Positions 7,472 to 13,240 of a stretch of DNA of 13,240 nt are shown one piece after another. Each line of letters opens with the position of its first letter. The first letter of the stretch is position 1. Where the stretch lies: assembly GCA_032353305.1 (NCBI GenBank), contig JAUCNG010156649.1:1-13240 (forward strand), given 5' to 3'. This DNA is from Cephalothrix spiralis. Taxonomy: Eukaryota > Nemertea > Palaeonemertea > Archinemertea > Cephalotrichidae. Under the pieces are notes generated by a model that made no database searches, was not told the DNA's origin, and worked only from the letters and a program-made list of their open reading frames with translations. Position numbers and translations under genes: made by a program.

Positions 7472-10400
7472 CTGTATAATAAAAATAACATCATTAGAAC
7501 TCAGAAATTTTATATTCAAATATCACAAGGTTTGAAGACACACTGATTTGGGGAAGAATACATTATATCATCTGTACTCTGCAGACCTAGAGTTTATATC
7601 AAAATTCAACTCTACTCAGAATGGCAACCGCTCTGTAGCTGTTGGCTCTATATATGCCAAGACAATTACTAGATCTTTAGCTTGTTCGGTGGCCTAGTGG
7701 TCATCACGCTCAGCTTTCACACTAGAGGCCAAGGTTCTGATCTTAGTTTTGACCAAAAAAATTGTATTTTAAAAATATTAGTTAATTTTTGATTAAAATG
7801 AATCAAAAATAAACAAATGATTCTCTAGTGGTATATTATAATTATTTTGAACTGAATTTTTTTTTTTAATTTAATTTTGATCAAAGTAATTCGAAAAGAT
7901 TTAAAAATACCAAAAAGTTTTTTGCATCGTTTTTTTTTTAACTTAAGATTTTATATAAACATTCTTTATTTATTTAAATTAGCCTCAGGGGGTAGTTTAT
8001 CAAAAAAAAGTGTCTGTTAATTGAATAATTTATAATCGAAACATGTGACTGGCGATGACCAATCAAAAACTCCTCCATTTTCTTGGAGCATAGATCCATG
8101 TGATAAGAGCTTCGGTAAGCCCACACGATTAGGTCATTAGGAATGAGGATCGTGGGGGCGCGCAGCTAGCTCTTAATTTTCAGAGTATATCATCTACAGA
8201 TAGAAACTATAGACTGAAATTTCAAAAAAAAAATCATATTCAGATCTACATGTGTGTATTCAAGAGTGATTCATCATCAAATTCATTATATGATAATTAT
8301 ACTAGAACTTACTATTTCCTTGGCCCATGAAGCTGACATTGCCTTAATTGCCGCCTCCTGAACATCATAAGCATCTTTTGCTATTTCTTCAAGTATTATT
8401 TGTAATACATAGTAGGTCATAGCATATCCGATCGGTGCTGTCAGTACTGATGAGATGAATGGCAATACAATAGACAAAGTTGTCTTCAACATAGTTGCAA
8501 ACCCAGTTCCTTCACTGCTATATTTAATATTGCTAACGATTTCTTGCAATCCTTTCTCTGTCTTTGCTTTATCCATCCTAGTGATCTTTTTTTGTAGATC
8601 TGCTACAGAAGCTCCGGATCCGTTTGCCAGGTTTTCGAGTGATTCATCATCAAGACCAAATTCTTTCATGAATTCAGTTGTCGCCTTGAAAATTGAGGGA
8701 ATATCGCGATCACCAAACATTTCTAAAGGAGCCGCTCCCAAGAAAGCATTAGGAATGGATCTTTTCCAGATACTTGCCTTCAAGGTCAACTTCATTTGGT
8801 CAATACTCCCTCTTGTTACGCTCCTGAGTGATAATACCATTGCATCCCGCTTGATATTTGGAAGACTGTCCATCATATAATCATATAATCCTTCGAATTC
8901 CAGGTCCGGTTCTTTCAAATTCTTACAGTTGATCAAAAAAATCTTTTCCGGTTGAAATTGATGATGTTTATCTGATTCATCAACCACATTGTCATGAATT
9001 TTTGCTTTAACCTTATCCTCTGAAAATTCTTTAGGGTGATCATCCTTTTCATTCTTCATATCATTATCAACCTTAGTTCTTGCAAATATAAACTTCTTCC
9101 CTGCTTTTTCTAATTCTTGGCCAAGGAACAAATCGTCTTGTGTAAATCTGCTTTCAGACAAAACCAAGAAAAAATCATATTTCTCATATTTGATGGTTTT
9201 CAGATAGACCTCTCTCGGAAAAGCTGGAGTTCCTACACCAGGCAGATCCCACCACTTTAAATTAGGGTTGTCTGGTTGGTCATAGGCTCTGAGTGAGGTT
9301 GTTGTTTCAACAACGCCGACTGGTGCTGCTCCAGGAGAGTCTGCTTTAAGTCCCCTTATCGTATTGATGAAACTTGATTTTCCCGACCCTGATGAACCGG
9401 TTATTGCAATGTGTACTGGAATGTCTTTCCAACTATCGATACTTTTTACTACTTCTGTTTTAAAATTTTTTAATCCGTGATTTCTGTAGTGCTCTTTAAA
9501 ATCTTTTATGTTGTCTTGAACGAAATCTTGCAAGAACTAGAAAATATGAAAATTATTCAATTTTTAATTAGAAGGATATTTTTGTACAGTATGCAACGGT
9601 CGTAAATCTCGAAAAATGCTATATAGTGCTTTAACTAAACCACTACTCATTTAATGGCAATGGAATAAAAATTACACCACCATGACTTATTAATATGAAC
9701 AATAAAGTATGATAGTCATTTTTTAAAACCCTAGTAGTCCTAGTATTTTCCAAAATGACTTAGTACTTTTAATACCGTTGCCACAGTTATTTTGTTAAAG
9801 CACTAATTACCTATCAAACTACATTGTATCGTGATTCAGACTGATTCTGTTGTTTCGTATAGCTGTCTAAATCGAATATATTGTGGTTGTTGTGGAATAA
9901 TGTCGATATGTCGCGCCTAAATAGGTTAGCAACTATTATACATATGGGTGTGATTTAGGGAAATATCGCATGATGAATTCGACCAAAGGTCAATGGTGAT
10001 TGATTTCAAACGAGGACGGAGTCTGAGTTTGATATCGATCTGCGCGGATATCACACTGTATGTAGGGAAATATCGCATGATGAATTCGACCAAAGGTCAA
10101 TGATGATTGATTTCAAACGATGACGGAGTCTGAGTTTGATATCGATCTGCGCGGATATCACAGTGTATGAAGTACACTGTATAGGCATTTCAATGAGACA
10201 TCTCGGGGAATTTCGCAGATAGTGAATTGGTTTCAGCGATTACTGTTAAGCTGTTAACAGTTGAATTACGGTTGAATAGCAAATGATCACGTGGTACAAA
10301 TAGGCCAATGACATAATCCGTAACAAAGGGACCATTAAATACTAACTTTTATACCACGGTTAGCTATTTTGGGTTTTTTGTATCGCTTGAAAATGGGTGA

Positions 10401-10692
10401 AAAGGGGATTGAACCGTGGTATAAAACCGTTATTCCACTCTGGTACGCCCCTCGTGGAAAAACTCATTTTTATCCCACTTGAAACTCGTGCAATAACCAT
10501 ATAATATCTAAATATGTAATATATTTATTTTTGTAAAATATTATATTTTAGTTCAGATTCATTAACCTCTTACTTTCGCACACGTTTATGATTCTAACTA
10601 AAATATATTATGTACATAGACTTAACAAAAGTATGTATACTTACACGCTCATGCTTCTTTTGTGACGCCTCCTGCTTTAGTGATGCAGCCAT
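7403..10692 (-). CDS. IRG-family (immunity-related, interferon-inducible-like) GTPase, three exons
   Basis: This is a large IRG-type GTPase. In vertebrates such proteins act on intracellular membranes, including vacuoles holding pathogens; the role here is inferred from family only. Exons on the minus strand are 10692-10645, 9536-8313 and 7471-7403, all phase 0 with consensus GT..AG borders, giving 446 residues, the usual IRG length. Motifs: P-loop GSSGSGKSS (63-71, GKS type), switch I VVETTTS, G3 DLPGVGT (113-119), then PREVYLKTIKYEKYDFFLVL typical of IRGs, and G4 TKVD (170-173). Residues ~360-395 form a hydrophobic helical pair (TLSIVLPFISSVLTAPIGYA) that may contact membrane. The protein ends in a Lys-rich tail. 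The start ATG has a strong context (G at -3 and +4). All nucleotide-binding motifs are intact. Which IRG subfamily it belongs to cannot be told by eye. Confidence 0.92.
7472..8312 (-). other. IRG GTPase intron 2
   Basis: Non-coding. It contains a tRNA-like SINE head on the plus strand at 7685-7765 followed by long A- and T-rich stretches (poly-T runs at 7858-7868 and 7930-7940), and a more GC-rich spot near 8150-8165 (GTGGGGGCGCGC). No other gene is seen. Confidence 0.7.
7685..7765 (+). repeat. tRNA-derived SINE head
   Basis: GGTGGCCTAGTGGTCATCAC (7689-7708) is a Pol III A box context, and AAGGTTCTGATC (7731-7742) sits 24-30 bases on as a B box with one change from GGTTCGATC. Downstream is an A-rich run (CCAAAAAAATTG). 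The 5' and 3' flanks do not pair as an acceptor stem, so it is a SINE-type fragment and not a working tRNA gene. Confidence 0.55.
8313..9536 (-). CDS. IRG GTPase exon 2 (GTPase and helical domains)
   Basis: 1224 bases, 408 codons, starting FLQDFVQDNIKDFKEHY after the acceptor TATTTTCTAG (9537-9546). It contains the whole G domain and almost all of the helical domain. The frame runs eight codons past the donor GAAATA|GTAAGT (8312-8307) before a stop at 8286, but that tail (SSSIIII) looks like intron read-through, not protein. Confidence 0.93.
9624..9805. mobile_element. Small MITE with TAGTGCTTTAAC ends
   Basis: TAGTGCTTTAAC (9624-9635) and GTTAAAGCACTA (9794-9805) are perfect 12-bp inverted repeats 182 bases apart overall. 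If the outer TA on each side is a target duplication, the element is of Tc1/mariner type with GTGCTTTAAC ends. The sequence just inside the ends is also partly complementary (CCACTACTCATTTAATGGCA against the other side). It has no transposase. Confidence 0.6.
9957..10170. repeat. Tandem duplication, 2 x 107 bp
   Basis: 9957-10063 and 10064-10170 are direct copies, starting AGGGAAATATCGCATGATGA, with only four differences in 107 bases. Each contains two GATATC sites framing CGATCTGCGCG. The high identity means the duplication is recent. It is more GC-rich than the surrounding intron. Confidence 0.92.
10159..10181. repeat. Short hairpin at the end of the tandem repeat
   Basis: ACAGTGTA (10161-10168) and TACACTGT (10174-10181) pair perfectly over a 5-base loop. 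The left arm belongs to the second repeat copy, where it differs from copy 1 (CACTGTA), so the hairpin exists only at the junction. Confidence 0.6.
10347..10426. repeat. 15-bp perfect inverted repeat (TTTTATACCACGGTT)
   Basis: TTTTATACCACGGTT (10347-10361) and AACCGTGGTATAAAA (10412-10426) are exact reverse complements with a 50-base spacer. Related strings follow downstream (CCGTTATTCCACTCTGG, CTCGTGGAAAAACTC), suggesting a repeat family of which this is one piece. Confidence 0.75.
10645..10692 (-). CDS. IRG GTPase exon 1 (16 codons)
   Basis: It encodes MAASLKQEASQKKHER. It ends at a perfect donor CGT|GTAAGT (10644-10639) in phase 0, matching the acceptor of the big exon. The big exon has no in-frame ATG near its 5' end, only TTG, so an upstream start exon is required. 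This one fits phase, start context and the helical charged N-terminus expected of IRGs. An additional non-coding 5' exon cannot be excluded. Confidence 0.8.
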
Positions 10693-11300
10693 TTCAGAAA
10701 AAGCAAATAACAATTACTAGACGTCCAAGTGGTTTGACTAATAAAATAATAGATATATCATATAAAAAGTGAAAGTATAATGCACAAGGAAGTAAATTAA
10801 TGCACAGTAGTATTTATGAAGTAATATAATATTCTATTATTTGCAGTCAGTGAAACGTTAATCGAATAAAAATCTTAATTATTTTTTGAATATTTTTCTA
10901 CAATATAGCCGGCGACTTTGGTCTTAAATCATCGATGTCATAAATTTTAACCTTTTATTATAATATCTCTTATAAGTTGTGGTAATCGTCATCGACGCCC
11001 TTATTTCATAAAGGACTTTTCTCTCTCTATTTATGACATTTGTAGTTTATTTAACTCCCATCACTGGAAATGCCAATTGGTATATTTTGAGAGGACCCTA
11101 TTTTTGAAGTATTTTAAATAAATTTCTTCGAACTAAACACTTGAATTTCAAAAGGAGATACTTCGATAATGTGGGTAAACGGCCAACTAGTCACACTATT
11201 TTGATTTATGAACGTTCAATTAAACTTAAAATTGTTTGATATTTCATTTACTTTTTTCTTGCTAATACAGTTCACAGCCATAAAGAGCAACGGGTTTGAT
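10693..11300 (-). promoter_or_regulatory. 5' flank of the IRG GTPase gene with an IRF-like element
   Basis: About 75 bases upstream of the IRG start, plus-strand AAAAAGTGAAAGT (10764-10776) matches the IRF core AANNGAAA and is one base from a GAAANNGAAA ISRE. Further up, TTCTTCGAA (11124-11132) fits the STAT pattern TTCNNNGAA. Both patterns can occur by chance in AT-rich DNA. No clear TATA box was identified on the minus strand. No coding sequence was found in the rest of the stretch. Confidence 0.35.
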
Positions 11301-11905
11301 CATTGCAGATGTTACTGGCAAGGAATGAGTAAAGATGTGGAAAACCATATAAGAAGTTGTGAACGTTACTTAATATCTAAGGCACCCCAGCCAAAGCTTA
11401 GGGCGCCGATGCAGCACCTTATTGCTAGTCAACCTCTAGAAATTCTCTCAATGGATTATACTTTACTTGAAAAGTCATCTAACAATTTGGAAAATGTTCT
11501 CATTATGACCGACGTCTTTACAAAGTTTTCTCAAGCTTGTCCAAGCTCATACTGTTGCTAAAATACTGATAAAAGAATGGTTTTACAAATTTGGAGTTCT
11601 TTCACGCTTACATTAGGACCAAGGACGTAATTTTGAGAGCGATATTATAAAAGAACTCTGCAATATCTACAAAATTAAGAAAACTAGGACCTGCCCTTAC
11701 CGTCCCGATGGTAATGCACAATGTGAACGTTTCAACCGTACGTTGCATAATTTACCTAAATCTCTGCCAGCTGATTGCAAGAAAAAATGGCCATACTATA
11801 TACAGCATTTAGTTTTGCCTATAATTCAGCTGAGCATGCTACAACGGGATTTACTCCATATTTTCTAATGTTTGGTAGAAAACCAAATATCAGCTTATGA
11901 GTGTA
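11300..11905 (+). pseudogene. Degenerate Ty3/gypsy-type retrotransposon integrase
   Basis: The translation shows CYWQGMSKDVENHIRSCER, the typical end of the integrase zinc-binding domain, then a stretch with LEILSMDYT (first catalytic Asp, codon at 11454), TDVFTKFSQA, DQGRNFES (second Asp, 11617), and QCERFNRTL (catalytic Glu, 11725), followed further on by a TTGFTPYFLMFGR motif. It is dead: there is a frame change near 11540, an in-frame TAG at 11614, another frame change near 11800, a Cys of the zinc site replaced by Tyr, and no upstream His pair. No protease, RT or LTR is seen nearby, so it is an isolated fragment. Confidence 0.88.
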
Positions 11906-12235
11906 ACAGACTATATAAATTTTGGACGAATTTAATACACTTTACTAAGTTTTAGGCAGTTCATCAAATTGCCAGAGTTATTAGGTTTTTAGCATTGATT
12001 TTAGGGGATTTTTGCTTTGTGACATCACATCGCAGGATTTCTCTCAAATTGCAAATGAAGGGTATCATATTTTCTTTGGTTTTAAAGATTATATCTTGGT
12101 TACTATGCATAGCATTTGATATAGCATTGGATAAAAAGTAAGCAGAATGGACAGCAGATAACGTTAAAGTAAACATAGCAACAAAAATGAGCTTAAAGTG
12201 GGACCAGAGTGACATCATAAATTGTGTGTTTGGGG
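11906..12235. other. Stretch without recognisable gene
   Basis: AT-rich spacer between the integrase relic and the SINE. It may include more eroded retrotransposon, but no motif was recognised. GTGACATCA occurs at about 12019 and again at 12209. A minus-strand open frame at 11964-12218 has a hydrophobic start but no splice or family support. Confidence 0.5.
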
Positions 12236-12606
12236 GCGATTAATTCTATAGTCGGCGCAGACAGGTTAAGGAATTAATGAGGGGTAAATATCTTTAACTT
12301 ATTTGGAGGGCGTCAGGTGACTGGCTCAAATAGACACAGACGGTCTGCTTTATGAGCATTTACCCATCGGCCTGTAGACCTATCTCGCACTCTAATCTAT
12401 TTTCTATATACCGATTAGCAGTCGGGTTTACCCTGAAGGGAGGGACAGCGTCCCACTCCACATATTTAACCTGACCAAGCCACCCATGAGGCAGTACGCT
12501 AAAAAATTTGCCCAAAGGTTCTTCCCGATGGAAAGTAGTGTTCAGCCGGGTCTCGGACCCGGGATCTCCGGATTCAGAAACTGACGCTCTACCACCGAGC
12601 CATAAA
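12236..12606 (-). repeat. tRNA-derived SINE, minus strand
   Basis: On the minus strand GGCTCGGTGGTAGAGCGTC (about 12600-12582) is an A-box/D-arm with a perfect GCTC/GAGC stem, and CCGGGTCCGAGACCCGG (about 12559-12543) is a perfect 5-bp T arm with a B box. The acceptor ends do not pair, so it is a SINE head and not a tRNA gene. The following ~300 bases to about 12240 are distinctly more GC-rich than the surroundings and probably form the SINE body. The exact tail is uncertain. Confidence 0.65.
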
Positions 12607-12992
12607 TTTTAAGGTTAATAGGGTACATACATGTACCACTAAATCAATAAAAAATTTATGGTCGATGACATAGAAAAAATAGTTTATCATTCCTTTTGCC
12701 TATAATATCCAAACTAGAGGAGCTGGAAGTCCTGTAACTTGGTACGTAGTTACTAAGGTAGGGTCGCATTTTGTTTATGAATTTTGAACAAATTTGATAA
12801 AAGTGACTTATTATATAATGTACATGACCTAGAATGAATTCCTTAAGTTTTGTTCCAAATGATTTAATTAACGAAGAAGTTGTGAGTGAGCCAGCTATCT
12901 TGTGCTGATCCATTAGTTATAATAATTATGCTGTTTCGATTTTACAATAAAATATGCAATGAATTGAATTGAATTTGTCTTGTTATTTCCAG
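12607..12992 (+). other. Intron or 5' region before the right-end exon
   Basis: AT-rich, with a short GAATT x3 microsatellite (12965-12974 region) just before a polypyrimidine tract and TTTCCAG acceptor at 12986-12992. The minus-strand open frame at 12656-12913 has low complexity and no family match that I recognise, so I do not call it a gene. Confidence 0.5.
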
Positions 12993-13240
12993 CCAAAAAA
13001 TATGGTTTTGCCAAATATGGAAGCTGAAGAACTTGTCAAGCAGTATCTACTCCCTGAAAATGATCCTCTTGGCACCTCCGTAAATTTCAATGGAAGGACT
13101 CTTCTGGAAGAGGTTGAGCAAGACAACAATTACTTTGATATCGGAAGTGTTTATCGACTTACTCCAACTGATGACGTCATCAGTGTGGCACCTAGTATAG
13201 AACTAGCGCCCAATATAATCGGAGGCACATCAACAAGTGC
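12993..13240 (+). CDS. Exon of an unrecognised protein, running off the right edge
   Basis: After a good acceptor (TTGTCTTGTTATTTCCAG, ending 12992) a single frame stays open for all 82 codons to the window end. It reads PKNMVLPNMEAEELVKQYLL, then a segment with NFNGRTLLEEVEQDNNYFDI and VYRLTPTDD. The first ATG is at 13002, so this is either an internal exon or a first coding exon after a 5' UTR exon. Composition is acidic and mixed, like a folded globular protein, and base composition is less AT-rich than the flanks. I do not recognise the family. It is divergent from the IRG gene, about 2.3 kb away. Confidence 0.65.
13167..13184. repeat. 18-bp perfect palindrome with CRE core
   Basis: ACTGATGACGTCATCAGT is its own reverse complement and contains TGACGTCA, the full CREB/ATF site. 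It lies inside the right-end exon where it encodes part of TDDVIS, so the match may be a coincidence of coding sequence. Confidence 0.6.

Larger units (their letters stand above)
9537..10644 (-). other. IRG GTPase intron 1
   Basis: This 1108-base intron is packed with repeats: a TA-flanked MITE (9624-9805), a 107-base tandem duplication (9957-10170) followed by a short hairpin, and a 15-bp inverted repeat (10347-10426). No coding sequence was found. Confidence 0.8.

Noticed and set aside
7685-7765. True tRNA gene on the plus strand
   Set aside because: A and B boxes are present, but no acceptor stem forms and the B box is altered.
8455-8880. Plus-strand open frame of 141 codons
   Set aside because: It is the antisense shadow of the IRG coding exon.
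8286-9533. The IRG frame taken as a single-exon gene from 9533 to 8286
   Set aside because: Its first codon is TTG, not ATG, it directly follows a splice acceptor, and its last codons (SSSIIII) lie beyond a perfect GTAAGT donor. The three-exon model fits phase on both sides.
11964-12218. Minus-strand open frame with a hydrophobic, signal-like start
   Set aside because: No recognisable family, no splice signals that extend it, and it lies in retrotransposon debris.
12537-12606. True tRNA gene on the minus strand
   Set aside because: D and T arms pair, but the would-be acceptor strands (AAATTTA and CTGAACA) do not, and the anticodon stem is poor.
12656-12913. Minus-strand open frame of 85 codons
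   Set aside because: Low-complexity Ser-rich and AT-driven composition, with no motif or promoter evidence.
1-13240. CRISPR array, operon or bacterial defence system
   Set aside because: No regularly spaced direct repeats of that type, and the genes have spliceosomal introns, so the window is eukaryotic.

Overview
This is an AT-rich, intron-rich animal nuclear sequence, not a prokaryotic one. Its two recognisable genes are split by GT..AG introns, and the spacers carry tRNA-derived SINE heads, small inverted-repeat elements and a decayed retrotransposon. The combination of an animal mitochondrial HOGA1, an IRG-family (immunity-related) GTPase, and this style of short introns packed with MITEs suggests a marine invertebrate. 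A lophotrochozoan, most likely a bivalve mollusc, is my best guess, but that is inference and no species can be named.

Layout, left to right. (1) 622-5513, minus strand: six of the probable seven coding exons of HOGA1, the mitochondrial 4-hydroxy-2-oxoglutarate aldolase (284 codons). The last exon lies beyond position 1. Its introns contain a putative TTAA-flanked piggyBac-like MITE (3388-4161), a 123-bp inverted-repeat element with a TGACGTCA core (1021-1143), several hairpins, three copies of a 14-base motif, and a short echo of exon 3. (2) 5514-7402: AT-rich intergenic DNA with one weak tRNA-like SINE head. (3) 7403-10692, minus strand: a complete three-exon IRG GTPase gene of 446 codons. 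Only the large middle exon is obvious. A 16-codon first exon and a 22-codon lysine-rich last exon are recovered by matching splice sites and phase. Intron 1 holds a 182-bp TA-flanked MITE, a 107-bp tandem duplication and a 15-bp inverted repeat. Intron 2 holds a SINE-like head. (4) 11300-11900, plus strand: a broken Ty3/gypsy-type integrase relic. (5) 12236-12606, minus strand: a tRNA-derived SINE. (6) 12993-13240, plus strand: the first visible part of an exon of an unrecognised gene that runs off the right edge.

Nothing suggests that the genes act together. HOGA1 is hydroxyproline/glyoxylate metabolism in mitochondria, and the IRG GTPase is a cell-autonomous immunity type protein. They are same-strand neighbours separated by about 1.9 kb. 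I found no operon, CRISPR array or clearly new multi-gene system. The most useful results are the reconstructed IRG gene, with an IRF-like promoter site, and the set of small mobile elements lying in introns.
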